From the NCBI GenBank assembly GCA_016987375.1, contig PJRA01000216.1, positions 43,754 to 107,753 on the forward strand: a stretch of DNA of 64,000 nt, given 5' to 3'. Source of the stretch: Brachionus koreanus (lineage: Eukaryota; Rotifera; Eurotatoria; Ploima; Brachionidae). The notes beneath the pieces were generated by a model. It made no database searches and had not been told where the DNA came from. It saw only the letters and a program-made list of their open reading frames with translations. Both the position numbers and the translations under genes were made by a program. Of the stretch, positions 1 through 12,100 are shown piece by piece; the stretch's first letter is position 1, and every line of letters starts with the position of its first letter.

Positions 1-1438
1 GTGAATCATCAAAAAATTATTCATTTGAAATTTTTAACTATTAAAATCAGCTTTTATTATTTATTTAAATTTATATAAAACTTCAAAGGTAAGTTAAAAA
101 AATAGTTCTATCATACAGTTTATTATACATTGCTATAAAATTAGAATAGATGAATACATGTAAACAGGCTAAAAATAGAAATAAATAAAGCCCAATATCA
201 AAATGAAAGAGAATGAAACCTCGGCATCATCATTATTAACAATCTCAAATGGAACACTCAAGTTTTTATGCAACCAACAAAGTGAATACTGTTTTTCCCA
301 TACTGAAAAAAACTACCAAATGTTGGGCCCTGGAAAAATTTCAGAAACTAAATTGATAGAGATGATAAAATACTTGGCGTATGAATGAAAACACAAAAAA
401 CAAGGTTCTCGAATTAGTTGATGAGCTCCATTACAGTCGATGAAATATATTAATTTGTGGTGATTAATTTTTTCCATTTTAACATTGCTGTTAAATTTTA
501 ACAGCAAAGGCTATTACATCCATATTTATAAAATGTCTTCAAGAAAAAACTTGATGATTCAACAATTATCAGAGTGAGAAAACTACCAAAGCAACCTAAA
601 TTTTATTTCAAATTTTCTAATGATGATAACTCAACAATTTTACCTGTATAATAAAAGCAAAAATAATTTATTTTGGTAGTCTATTGTATAGCTGGATCAT
701 ACTCTCTAGCAACAGCCATTTAAACAACTAACTTTTTTTAATAAATTTGGATTATATTAAAACTAACATGGGTACCGTCACTGGCGGCCATAGGACCCCC
801 ATAAACAAAAATTAAATTAAAAAAATTTTCAAATGAAAATTTGATTGATAAGATAATAGAGTTTAAGAAAAAACAATAAAATTTAGAAAAAAATTTTTAA
901 GCCCAGCGGCCATCAAGACGGCCAACACTTCATAATAAATAGATTCCATTAAGTATGTAAAACTATACTAGATATATAGTCAAATATTTATTTTTGATAT
1001 TGGGACAATTTTATTTTTTAAAGAACTTTTTTCTTGTTTAAAAAATAATTTTTTTTAGCATGACCATTAAATTTTTGAATAGATTGTGATAAAATAAAAT
1101 TAATTGTGACTTGAAGACTTGAAAAATAACAAAGACTTTAATTTAACTTTGATGAATATTCATTAAAATTTTTGTTTTACTAAGAAGTTCAAATGATCAT
1201 AAACTTGTTAGAAAGATCAATAAAAAATGACAAAATAGAAATGAATTCTCAACAAAAACAGTTCTTGAATAATGGAATGAACAATCAAAAGAAGTTGTAT
1301 TACACAGGCCTTCTTTCTAGCTCTAGACCGAAATTTGATAAAGAGAAAAATTTAATTAATATTTTGATTTTTTCAATTGATTTAAAATAAAAATTATGAT
1401 TTTAACTTAGATTTAATTTGAACAAAAAATATGCTTAC
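1..1438. other. AT-rich region with decayed coding-like sequence
   Basis: No intact gene is seen here. Around 203-388 (+) there is a 61-codon open stretch, and in another frame near 540-650 a run reading KLDDSTIIRVRKLPKQPKF. Together they look like one decayed plus-strand reading frame with shifts and stops. I do not recognise the family; a transposon is the likeliest source. The 3' half of the minus-strand PUF6 gene ending at 1439 was looked for here and was not found. Confidence 0.3.
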
Positions 1439-2411
1439 ATGTAGCAGAGCAAATGTAGGATCGTAGAACTCCATTAGCATTTTATTACGCTGTTTATGGC
1501 TGGCATATTCATTGAATAAAGATTCAACAATTTGACAGGCATACTTTTAAAAAAATATGTTTTTACACAACAACAAAATAATTAAGTTTATATACGCTAT
1601 GTTTTATAAGCTTAGTCACTTGACCAGTAAAAGAGTTGACAATAGTTTCCTTTTGTTCTTTTGTGCCATAGACCAGTATTTTTTTTAGCAAAAAGCGAGC
1701 ATATTTTTCCTTTGCCATTTCGATGAAATCATCTTTTAGCTCTTGGAAAACACTTTCTCGATTTTTTTCCGTTCCATATTGAACCAAGCATTCAATAACA
1801 CGTGTTGTGTCATGTGCAAATGATAGCTGAACAACAACAAAATTAAAAAAAAAAGTTAATATTAAATAAAGTTCTTTTTGTACTTGTTTTATGCGGCCTT
1901 TGACTTGTTCATACAAAGAAGAACAAAGTTTTTTTTTTGTTTCATCTGTGGTATCCGATTTACGAAGTGTTTCCCATATTTTTTTCATATTTATTGTGAT
2001 TTCATAATTATCAGCTAATTTTTTTTGTTTTCGTTTTTTCAAAAGTTCTTTTCTTTCGGCCGGAGTAGATGCAGCTGCTACCGAATTTTTCTTTTTATCC
2101 TTATTATTGAATTTTGTTCCTTTGCCGTTTTTTAATTTGGCTTTTTCGCCAATTGAACCTTTGGATTTTAAGGTTTTATTTAATTTTGTTTTTTTGTTCT
2201 CTTTATCTTCAGAGATCTCTGCTCGAGCTGCTTTTTCTAACACATCTGGTTTTTCTTTTTTGATCATTTTTATTTCCTTGTTTTCATTATTTTCACTATA
2301 TTTTCGTTTTTTTCCTGTGAGATTTTCATACTTGTTTTCTTTCTTAGTTGGAACTGTTTTGTTCTTCTCTGATTTGACCAAATTAACGTCTTTCTTTGCT
2401 AACTTAGTCAT
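1439..2411 (-). CDS. PUF6: PUF6/Penguin-like Pumilio-repeat nucleolar protein (5' part only)
   Basis: Exons on the minus strand are 2411-1884, 1826-1596 and 1543-1439, all joined in phase 0 (288 codons with no stop). Residues 1-130 are a very lysine-rich, nucleolar-type tail. Residues about 140-288 match the start of the PUF6/Puf-A Pumilio array: FAHDTTRVIECLVQYG, then ELKDDFIEMAKEKYARFLLKK, then KQRNKMLMEFYDPTF. Family members bind RNA or DNA without strong sequence specificity and act in 60S ribosome maturation in the nucleolus. The last exon ends at a good donor (GTAAGC), but no further Pumilio repeats or the CPL domain are seen down to position 1. Either the next intron exceeds 1.4 kb and the gene continues outside the window, or it is truncated. 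The first ATG at 2411 follows stops and AT-rich DNA, so I take it as the start. Confidence 0.85.
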
Positions 2412-4324
2412 CTTGTATAATCAAAAAATAAATCAGGTAAGAACGTGAAATACGATTGAAGAAAATTTTTTTTTTATAAAGTTTGCAAAAAATACATGTG
2501 TTTGGAATTATTTTATTTTAATGGAAAAAAAAATGTTTGCTATACAGCTTGCTTTTTTTTCACAAGTTGCAAATTAAACTTTATTTTAAATTAAATTTTT
2601 TTTTCGTTTTTGTTTCAAATGAATATTTTTATCTTGATGTTGTCTCAGTCGCCTATTTGCTTAAAAATATTTGCTAAAAATGGAACCACATAAGCAACCA
2701 AATCTTGCTTTCTCATATCTTTTAAAGAATAAAAAAATTTTTTAATATTTTTTTTATCAGTAATATATAATATTAAATTTGTTAATTAAATCTTCGGTAA
2801 TGTAAAATTTTAGTACAAAATGTAAAATAATACAATTTTTTTTCTAATTGTGCAAAAATGGTTCTGCAAAAAGTATATTATTGTATTAATTTTTACAAAT
2901 AAATTCAATTTATTGCAAATTATATATATTTTTTTTTTAAATGGGAATTTTACAGAAAAATGAAGGGTTTTCGAATAATAATGTACTGTTTACATAACCA
3001 TTTTTGCATGAAAAAATCTAGAAAAAAATAAATCTCGTTTTTACTTTTCGTACTGTAATTCTTGGGCTAAAATTTTACATTGCTAAATTTTCAAAATATG
3101 TGTTAGATTTAGCCAGAGTTGGTCAAACTTTGAATTTTTGTGTCAAAAATATTTTTTTTAATTTAAGTAAAAATTAACATTCTAAAATAAAATGATAACT
3201 GATATTTTAAAAAAATGAACTAATTTTTATTAAAGAAAAAAAACTTTTTTTTTTATTTTCAAAAATACAAAATTTAAAAAGCCTTTTTTTAAAGAAAAAG
3301 AAAATCAATTTTTGGGATTTTAAAGAAGCGAAGGTGATGAGTTGTTTAAATTTTTGGTTAACCAAATCAAGCCACAAGTTCATTCCTCCATGAACGGTAA
3401 ATAACTAAACATCACTCAACATTAATGGAGCATTTCCATATAATTGGTAATGGTTTTTACGCCACCAAAAAGTAATTAAGGATACCTCTAGTTGTTAGGG
3501 GTTGACCATAATATACTTTTTTAAGATCATTTTTTAGCCTTAAAACTTTTTGGTTAGTCTAATTGGATCAAATTTTTTAGACAATTTTGATCTTAGATAA
3601 ATAAATATTGGTACAAATTTTGGTGAAAATCGAATAATCCTATCGTTAGCTATAAGTCAATATTCGTTTTTTTCTATTTTTTCAAGCATGGCAAAAAAAA
3701 TGCATTTTTTGTAGTATTTTGACATTATTTTAAGTATTGAAAATCAAAAAATTATGATCTGTAGCGTTTTAGATAGCTAAGTTATTCATAAATTATATTT
3801 TTAATAAAATAAAAAATCAAGTCAGAGGTCAGTCCCTTCAAAAGGTACCAGGTGCGCCTGAAGGCCTAAAGCGTTCAAGCAATGCACTAATTCAGAATCA
3901 TACTTAAAAAAATACATATGTAGATAAAATGTTTATAAGTTTGTAAAATTTCAGCCTTATCCGATTTTCTAATCATATTAAAATCTTGATTTGAATATTT
4001 TTTGCAAAACATTGTGACTCACCTGTAAGCAGATGACTTTCTAACTCTAGAAAACGCATTCAAAGAAATTTCAAAACATTAAATTAACACAGTACTTTAT
4101 AACTGAGTTTAAATCAAATGATATTGTTTGAAAGTTAAATACACTGATATTTTTAATAATATAGATATTTATAAACAAAATAGATATTAATTTTAATTTC
4201 CACACTTTTGGTAATAATAAAAAAATCAAAATGATAATAAAATTAATTCTTGAGATATTATTTTTTTTTGTAACAATTATTTTATGATTAAGGTTCTCAA
4301 AAATGTGTAAAAACTTTTTGATGA
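2412..4324. other. Non-coding AT-rich region
   Basis: Homopolymer A/T runs dominate and no coding frame holds. The block at about 3300-3900 is less simple (it contains AAAAGGTACCAGGTGCGCCTGAAGGCC near 3840-3866) and may be an old transposon, but no terminal repeats or protein similarity are visible. Confidence 0.5.
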
Positions 4325-4561
4325 TTGTTGTACAATGATGTCATAGCATGTCGTGGTGCTGAATGGCACAAAAATGCACAAGATGCTCCACTTGCAGAAA
4401 ATAGGAAAAAAGGTCGACCAGCAGCAAGTAGAAGAGCTCTTTTAAGACAAACCATAGAAACTGAATCAAATTTGAACCCAAACTATGTTGTAGATGAAAT
4501 ATCATTGATAATTGAGATTGAAGATGAGTTAATTATTCAACAGCAGTTAAGTGTGTCATAA
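4325..4561 (+). mobile_element. Possible MULE transposase C-terminal remnant
   Basis: A short open stretch contains RKKGRPAASRRALLRQ. Basic KxGRPxxxxxALxxQ segments are common just after the SWIM zinc finger near the C terminus of MULE-type transposases. No SWIM finger or catalytic core is present, so this is at best a fragment. A LINE piece follows at once, consistent with layered insertions. Confidence 0.3.
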
Positions 4562-4739
4562 AATGCATAAAATGAAGTCTTGAATGACCAAGAAGAAGCG
4601 ATAGATACAATGCAAGAAAATTTATTGCAAACTCAACCCACTATTTTCTTTTTAAAATAATTTTGATAGCTAAAAAACAAAAAATAAAAATTAATTTAAA
4701 ATCATTTTTTCCCTTATTGGTAGAAAAAATAAATTTTTT

Positions 4740-5040
4740 ATCACACCAAGCGACACAAGCGGCTAAGAAAGCTCTTGCAGGTCAATTAAAAGCAAGCTTC
4801 AAATGCTGGTCCTTAAGTACATTCAAACAGTTGTACGTTTTGTTTGTTAGACCACATCTAGAGTATGCAGCACCAATCTGGAGCCCTTATAATATTATAG
4901 TATTTAGCTTAAAAAATCTAAAATATGAAGAAAGACTTACAAGATTGATGGACTAACGACACTTAAGACAAAACGTGAACGTGGAGACTTAATAGAGACC
5001 TTAAAGATAATGAACGGTCTAAATAAAATTCATCTACAGA
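4740..5040 (+). mobile_element. LINE reverse transcriptase C-terminal fragment
   Basis: The translation reads LYVLFVRPHLEYAAPIWSPY and, after a frameshift near 4950, TTLKTKRERGDLIETLKIM. These are hallmark segments after the palm/thumb of CR1/jockey-type non-LTR retrotransposons (VRPHLEYa.WSPy; TL+tRRERGDLIE). The frame shift and lack of the upstream RT core show a dead 5'-truncated copy. Confidence 0.8.
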
Positions 5041-5592
5041 ATCCGCACATTAAAAGTCATGCACTTTCATCTAACATTTGAAAAATTTTTTCTTTCATAC
5101 AAGTATTTATAAATTAATTAACTCCTATGGACTTTTTATTATCATTACCGAAGAAGTTAATCAAAATAAATCATTTCATTTAACATTGATCCCAAAAAAA
5201 ATTTCCAAAACCTACTTTTAATTATCAAATTTTAAGTCAATCATATAAATATTATGATCAAAAATATTTTTTAAAAATTTCTAATTGAAAAACATTTAAA
5301 AATTCAAGTAATTGTATACAATTGAGCATGTATAAAATGTAAAATAATTAAGTTTTAGGTAGAAAATTTACTTTGAAAATTTTTACAAACTTTTATTTTT
5401 ATTATTTTTTTTTGAGCATTAACTTCGATTTGCCATTTTTTAAATTGAATAATCGAACAAAAAGAAAAAAAAATTCCTGTTTTTCAAAAAAAAAAATGTA
5501 TTTATACTGAACACTTAATCTATTTTATTCAAATAATAATAATAATTATAACAATAAAACATTTTTTTACAATTAATAAAATAGTAATATAA
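5041..5592. other. AT-rich spacer 3' of SNW1
   Basis: This stretch holds no gene. It includes the probable 3' UTR of the minus-strand SNW1 gene and its polyadenylation signal at 5524-5529. Confidence 0.5.
5524..5529 (-). terminator. Probable polyadenylation signal of SNW1
   Basis: AATAAA on the minus strand lies about 65 bases after the SNW1 stop. In DNA this AT-rich the hexamer is frequent by chance, so position is the main support. Confidence 0.4.
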
Positions 5593-7068
5593 TTATTTTT
5601 TCTTTTTAGAAGATCTGGACTCATCTTCATTAGGCCTTTTTTTCAGGTTTCCCAAAAAGTCGTCTATTTTAAATGGATCAAAGTCTTCGTGTTGTTCAAA
5701 CTCAACGGGACCAGATTCTCTAGCACTAACTTTCTCTGCTCCTTCAAAACCCTTGTCGGGTACAAAACGCCTAGTCTTAAGAGCCTCGTCAAAATCATCA
5801 CCATACTCTTTGTCGACATTTTTCGTAGGCCGATAAATAGTATTTGGTAACGATTCATTTTCTCTCCATGGCTTGTCGTAAATATTGTACGCATCATCAT
5901 CGCCAAAGCCTGTGTCCAAACCTTTAGATGTATTAAACAGTCTGGAATCATATTGAACCTCTCCAGTGTTGTATCCAGCATTAGGCATACCAAGCGCAAT
6001 TTTTTCACTTATATCTCTTTCCTTTTCCTTTGTCAATTGAGTTCGCTTATCCGGCGCTGCTCTTTGAATGGCTCGATCTCGTTGTCTTTCTTTTTGTCTT
6101 TCTCTTCTAATCTCTTCTCTTTCCATTGCTTCGTTGTCCTCTTTTATTGGCTTGATTCCACTTCTTTGCTCTCTAATCTGATTAGCCAAGTTTTTCAAGT
6201 CTTCCTCTTTTTTGGCTTTTTCTTTTTGAGCGATTGTTTGTTCGACCTTGGCTCTCATTTCGATAGCTTCCCTGGCCTTTCGGTCAGCTATATACAAAGC
6301 TTCAGAGAACTTGCTAAATTTTTCACTTATGTGAACACTTTGAAGACCGCGGCCGTCGGCAGCTAGACGTTTGTCCAATGGTATCGTATATCCTTTGGGA
6401 TTTTTCCAATTCGAAACACATGGCGGAATTTTCCACTCTTGTTGCTCTTTGACAGTTACTTTGCGAGTTGGTGAGTGAAGAACAGGTGCTGGTGGAGATG
6501 GAGGACCTTTGGGCAGTTTTTTGTTGAGTTTGAAACGTGGTGGTGACATGGGATCTCTTTGTACATCGACCATACGAATGATTCGTTGAGATGCACCGGA
6601 GTTTTCGCTCTGATTTTGATTTGCAGGAGTGTAACGAATATACTGGGCAGGTCCTAGTTTCTCAGCAGCTTTTACCGGCATTGCCGCCGACACTTTGGCC
6701 GACACGAGCGCTTCTAATGCTTTTCGTGTCTTTTCTGTTTGTTCTTTTACAGTTTCGGCATCAGGTCTAACCAAATCTGGATCTTCTTCATTTACTTGTT
6801 TGGGTAACAAATCTGTGTAATTCGAGTAAATTATTTTATTGTTGCTTCTGCTTGCCTGACGTGCAATCAAGTCAAATTTGACATCGCCTTGAGCGTCCAG
6901 TTGAACAGCTATTGCATTCGAAACTTTGGCTTTGGTTTTGCCCATGTCGAGTGGATACTGAATGACGTGTATTTCGGGAAAAGCGCCTGAGTCTCCGAAA
7001 TCCTCGACGCGTCGAGGAATCCAATTTTGTCTGCTACCATAAGGTGGTATTGATACTTTAATGCTCAT
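5593..7068 (-). CDS. SNW1: SNW1/SKIP spliceosome and transcription co-regulator
   Basis: This single exon of 491 residues belongs to the SNW/SKIP (Bx42, Prp45) family, a Prp19-associated spliceosome component that also acts as a nuclear co-regulator. Visible landmarks are GAFPEIHVIQYPLDMGK at about 28-44, AAMPVKAAEKLGPAQYIRYTP at 128-148, the proline-rich KGPPSPPAP at 187-195, the signature SNWKNPKGYTIPLDKR at 219-234, a charged coiled-coil region at 250-330, APDKR near 345, and the acidic/basic tail. The animal proteins are about 535 residues. The shortfall is mostly at the N terminus, where about 40 residues before PPYG are missing. They may be absent, or lie on a short upstream exon spliced into the AG that overlaps ATGAG at the proposed start. 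Confidence 0.96.
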   Translation of the reverse strand: MSIKVSIPPYGSRQNWIPRRVEDFGDSGAFPEIHVIQYPLDMGKTKAKVSNAIAVQLDAQGDVKFDLIARQASRSNNKIIYSNYTDLLPKQVNEEDPDLVRPDAETVKEQTEKTRKALEALVSAKVSAAMPVKAAEKLGPAQYIRYTPANQNQSENSGASQRIIRMVDVQRDPMSPPRFKLNKKLPKGPPSPPAPVLHSPTRKVTVKEQQEWKIPPCVSNWKNPKGYTIPLDKRLAADGRGLQSVHISEKFSKFSEALYIADRKAREAIEMRAKVEQTIAQKEKAKKEEDLKNLANQIREQRSGIKPIKEDNEAMEREEIRRERQKERQRDRAIQRAAPDKRTQLTKEKERDISEKIALGMPNAGYNTGEVQYDSRLFNTSKGLDTGFGDDDAYNIYDKPWRENESLPNTIYRPTKNVDKEYGDDFDEALKTRRFVPDKGFEGAEKVSARESGPVEFEQHEDFDPFKIDDFLGNLKKRPNEDESRSSKKKK

Positions 7069-9101
7069 TTTAAATATTTAAATTATTTTTTTTTAAATTT
7101 TTGAGATTTTAAATAGACATATTTAAGCTGATTGTATTGGTATTTTATTTTGAAATTACTATATTTTCTTACACTTATAGAAAAATATAAAAAATATTTT
7201 AAACAAATGTTAATTTAGTTATTCCCAGATTTCTAAATTAGCAAAGTAAAGTGACCTTTATTTTTTCTTTAATTATTTGATTTAATGGTCAAATAACTCT
7301 CACCATATACAATTTCAATTTTTTTTTTGTGAAAATCGTTTTGGAAGCTCACGGAAAACAAATAGCATAATGGCTAATGATGAATTGTAATAGAAAAGTT
7401 TAAAGGGACTGGAGGATATGAAAATAGAGATGGTATATGGGCGCCTCAATTCCAATGTGAATAGAAAATAAAAGAAGATTTCATAATTTTCTGCGATCAC
7501 ATAAAAAGTTTTTTAAAGTTTTGAACTAAATAATTGTGATCTACAAAAAATAAAATAAAAAGTCTTCACAGATCAACTTGGCCAATCTTTAGAAAAAATT
7601 TTCTAAAAATCAAAAAGAAAAATGTTCAACTTGCAATAAGATGTTCGAGACAAAAATAGAAATCAAAGCAGATATAAGAATATGTAAACCAACACAAAAT
7701 ACTATCAATTTTGCAGAAATTTGCAGACATAAAAAATTAAGCTGAACATTGAATGTTTACTTTAAAAACATATTTCTGCGAACAAATTTAAAATCAAAAA
7801 ATATTAAAAAACCTTTTATTTGATGTTTTTTTTGACATGATCATTTTAATTTGATCATAAACTTCAATTTGCCGAATTGAAATTGTATATATTAAGTAAT
7901 TCACAGACATAATACTGGAAACATTGGTGTTTGTTATCTTTTGTGCCATTTATAATTAAATTTAATAAACTAGAATAAATTTATTAAAAAAGAAAATAAA
8001 TATTAAAAATATTAAAAAGAAAATAATTTTAAAACAAGGCATAAAAGCTATTTATGCCTTGTGTAGAAACTCATTGAATTTTGTATAAAATTCTAAAACA
8101 AATTTAACAGACATCTTTAAAGCAGCACTTAGTAATTGCTTAAACCGCTTAAAATTTAGTAAAACAGAAACAGCAAATTGAAATATCTTGTTTTTTAACG
8201 CCAAAATATTATTTATCAATTTTGGATACTTTCTTTGTTCAATTCCTAGTTAACCAATTCTAAGCGATTTGCTTCGATCCAAACACTATTGCAAATCAGA
8301 ATGAAAACCATGCACTACTGCTTTCCTGACCATATTTGGTTACGCCTAAAATAACTTGGTATTGTATGGGAGACTAGAGAAAGACAGACAGAAGACAAAG
8401 AAGAACTAGAAACAAAAAGCATTTTGAGAGACGTTTAGTACTGTAAAAAACAGTATATGTAATCAATTGTGTCTTTTATAATTATTCAATAAACATAGCT
8501 AAACTAAATAAAAGAATTTTCCTTTAATATCAGTAAAAACATTTCACATTTAAAGACGATGCAATCAAAAAATTAATGAAAAAGAACGCTTGGACTTTGT
8601 TATATTAACAGTAACAATAGATATCCTTATTACTAGAAAGCCTGATAGTTTTTTTTTAGACGCCTTTTTTCACAATTTCCATCCAATTATCAAAAAATAA
8701 AATAGTGGTTTTTGAAATATTAAAAACTATTTAAATGTTTATAACTTTCAAAAGTGAATTGCTTAAAACTTAAAGCTACTTGAGATTGTTAATTAATCAA
8801 AAAAAAATAAATGTATGAAGAATGTTTACATTTGTCAAAAAAGTCCTAGTGTTTTATAATGATGTTTAAAATAAAATTATTTATATTAGAGAGCCTTTTT
8901 ATAAAGTTTTCAAAAATTTTTGTTTAAGTTTTTATGAAATTAAAACTAAAACTTCTAATTTTAGCTTTTTTTAAACTAAATCATTTCAATTACCAAAAAA
9001 AAAACAGAATTTTTTTAAGATTTTTTATTAATTGAAGTTTTAAACAAAAATAACTTTCTTTAAAACTTGTCAAAATTAAATAGGAAATTCTACAAAAAAC
9101 T
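7069..9101. other. Intergenic region with dispersed repeats
   Basis: No gene is supported between SNW1 (minus) and the cysteine-rich gene (plus), which are divergent. It holds a dispersed repeat at 7742-7880 and a small block near 7400-7460 that shares the motif ATGAAAATAGAGATG with 14270. A less AT-rich patch at 8270-8420 (TTGGTATTGTATGGGAGAC) may be another old repeat. Promoters for both genes must lie here but none is recognisable. Confidence 0.5.
7742..7880 (-). repeat. Dispersed repeat, inverted copy of 63863-64000
   Basis: Two blocks, ACATTGAATGTTTACTTT and CATGATCATTTTAATTTGAT followed by CATAAACTTCAATTTGCC, recur in the same order and spacing in reverse complement at the right edge of the window. 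The centre between them is diverged. It has no coding potential. Confidence 0.8.
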
Positions 9102-12100
9102 ATGAAAAGCGAAAACAATTTCATTTCAGACACTGATAGTGCAAAAAAAATTATTTATCAGGTAACTATTATCTATGATTTCGTGATAAACAATAAAATT
9201 TTTTTAGTATGATGCAAAAACAATCAAAAAACTAAAAAAGCCTTTTTCAAACAAATTTTTGCTTAGTCCTTTATTTTGTGCAATTGTTTTAAATCTAACA
9301 ATTTTGAGTTGTGCTGTTGCAATCGGATTTTATTTTGGAATTTTGAGTAGCTTTAATTCAAAAAGATTATATGGTGATCATTGCAAATTCGATGCTGATT
9401 GTGAAATAGATTTGTATTTAAAATGCCAAAATGGCTACTGTAACTGCACAACTCTTACATTTTACAATCATACTTTGCTCAAATGTGTTTCCAAACAGTT
9501 GAATGGAATCCCTTGTTCAAGTGAAAATGATTGTTGCTGTGATCAAAAGTGTTTGTATGATTCAAACAAAAAATCGAAAATTTGTTCATGTACAACAGAT
9601 CGATGGTGGCATAATACAAAATCTTATTGTCGTAAGACTTAGATGTTAGAATGATAAAACATATTTAATTTTTTATTTTTATTTTTTTTTTTTTAAATTA
9701 ATAAAATAGAAAAAAAGTCATATTTTAATGAGGAATGTTCATCAAATGAACAATGTCAATTGGATACAAATTTAGTTTGCTTAAGCAACAAATGTGATTG
9801 TTCAGACCCAAATATAGATTTCTGGAATGGTACCTATTGTGATAATGTTCAATCGTACTTTGGAACATGCCGAATTACACCAGGCTGTAATCCATCTCAA
9901 GGTCTAATTTGTAACATAACTGAACAATATCCATACAAGTGCACATGTCAACCATTTCATTATTGGGATTCGTCTGCTAGTCTATGCAAAGCTCAAAAAA
10001 CTAATTTTATTTCGTGCACTTCAACAGAAGAATGTTTAAGTGACACGGGCTTGTATTGTGACATCAATTGTAAATGTCAAGATAATTATTTTTGGTCAAC
10101 TAATAAATGCAGTAATGCAATAACTTTTAAAAAAAATCAATTTTTGAATTTAATTATTTTAATTAAAAGTAAAAAGAGTGAGTTATGGTGAATATTGTGA
10201 TGGAACACTTTTATGTGATACAACAACCGGTTTATCTTGTGTTAATTCGTATTGCGCTTGCACTGCTAGTAAATTTTGGAATAGTTCTTTTTGTGGTAAA
10301 AATTCTTATCTTTTAAAAAATAATTGAAAAAAATAAACAAAATTTTAATTTAAGTATCACCGATATCAAATGGTTTTAATTGTGATAATTTTTATTCTTG
10401 TAATGCAAGTTTAGGACTTAGCTGTGACAGAACCACAAATCAGTGTGTGTAAGTTATTTATTAAAATTACTTAAGTATAAATAAGTATTTGAAACTATTA
10501 AGCAAAAATTTTTGAAATTAAATGAAATTCATTTCAGATTTTCTTAACAGATTTTAAAAATAAATTAGAAATTAATAGATAATTAGATAAAACAATTTAA
10601 TTAATATTTATTCTCTGTGTTAATATCAATTTTCAATTCAATTATTTTATTTAACAATTTAAATTTTAATTTTGTGATCTGAGACTTTTTAATTTTTATT
10701 AAACAAGCTTTATTGCAGACACTTAGGCTGCTCTTAAATTTATTTTTTGTTTTTGTTTTAATTCAAAAGGTGTTTTTAGAAATAAATGAACAAAAATATT
10801 TAGTAAATTCTGAAATAGAAAGTTTTCTAATAAAATTTTATATTTTAAAAAGCTGTGATTCAAATCATTATTGGTCACATATAGAGAAAACATGTAGTGA
10901 GTTAATTTTTTAATTTATTTACTTGAACTAGGAATCAATTAAAGAATTAATTAATTTATGAATTGAAAGGATTAAAAGAAATAAATGGAACTTGGTGTAC
11001 TCATTCTTTGCAATGTCAAACTCAAAATGGACTTAGTTGTGTAACGAATCGATGCTTGTATTTTAATTTCATTTTTTTCTTAAAAAAATGGATTAATGTT
11101 TTTTTTTTTCTAATTTTGAATTAGCTGTGCACAATATCACTATTGGTCTGGAGCTAAATGCTGTATTTTTCATTAATAAATAAAATAATAATTTCTTCAT
11201 ATTTTTGCTTTGTTAGTCTTGAAAAAAAGTGTGAATACATGGTGCACTCAAACTTACGAATGTCAAGATTACAATGGACTAGTTTGTCTAAATACAGGTG
11301 GTAAGAGTGCATGCGAATGTCAACATCCAAGATACTGGAATGGAAGTCAATGTGGTAAATTTAAAAATTTTAAATTTCTAAAAATTTTTCATTGATAATT
11401 TTTTTTTCTTTTTATTTAAAACAAAGTAAATAAATTTAGCTATGGAACTAGTTGTACTTTAGATTCAGAATGTAATCAGGACTTAGGATTAGCTTGTTTC
11501 GGCCAATGCCGGTAATAATTCTAAATTTTACGAAAATTAATTTTTTAGCTAAAAATTTAAATTTTTATCTTTGTTTAAAAGATGCGATGCTACAAGATAC
11601 TGGACTAGCTCGATTTGTGGTTAGAATAATTAAAAAAAAATTAATTTTTTTTACCGTTTACTTTGTTAAAAGCAACAAAAAAAAATCACGGTTCAGCATG
11701 CAGTAAAAATTATGAATGCAAAGATAATTTAGCCTTATTATGCTTATCTGGAGTGTGTGGTTGTATGCCACTAATGTACTGGTCTGGTTCAAAATGTGGT
11801 ACCAAAAAGAACTATTTTTTATTTTCTTTTTTTTTGAATGAAATAATTTTTTAAAGAATTCAAACGATCTGAAGGTGAAATTTGCAGTGGATCAAATCCA
11901 GCATGTCAGAATTACGCTGGACTCAGTTGTTCAAGTAGTAATTGCAGGTAAACCAACAAATAAATCTAAAATTTAAAAAAAATTATTTATTTTTTATAAA
12001 TAAAAAGATGTTCTTCGTCTCAATATTGGGTAAATAATAAGTGTCGTAAGTGGTTTCAATTTTAAAATTCATATTTTCTTAAAATTAGTTTTCATTATTC

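Noticed and set aside
2107..2448. Plus-strand open frame rich in F, S and L opposite PUF6
   Set aside because: It is the antisense of the lysine-rich PUF6 N terminus and has no independent signal.
5664..6008. Second minus-strand frame within SNW1
   Set aside because: It overlaps the conserved SNW1 frame and shows no family resemblance.
5953..6366. Plus-strand open frame opposite SNW1
   Set aside because: It is a shadow of the SNW1 coding strand; composition follows from the reverse complement of charged codons.
7315..7500. Minus-strand 61-codon frame between SNW1 and the cysteine gene
   Set aside because: It has a chance AT-rich composition and no conserved pattern.
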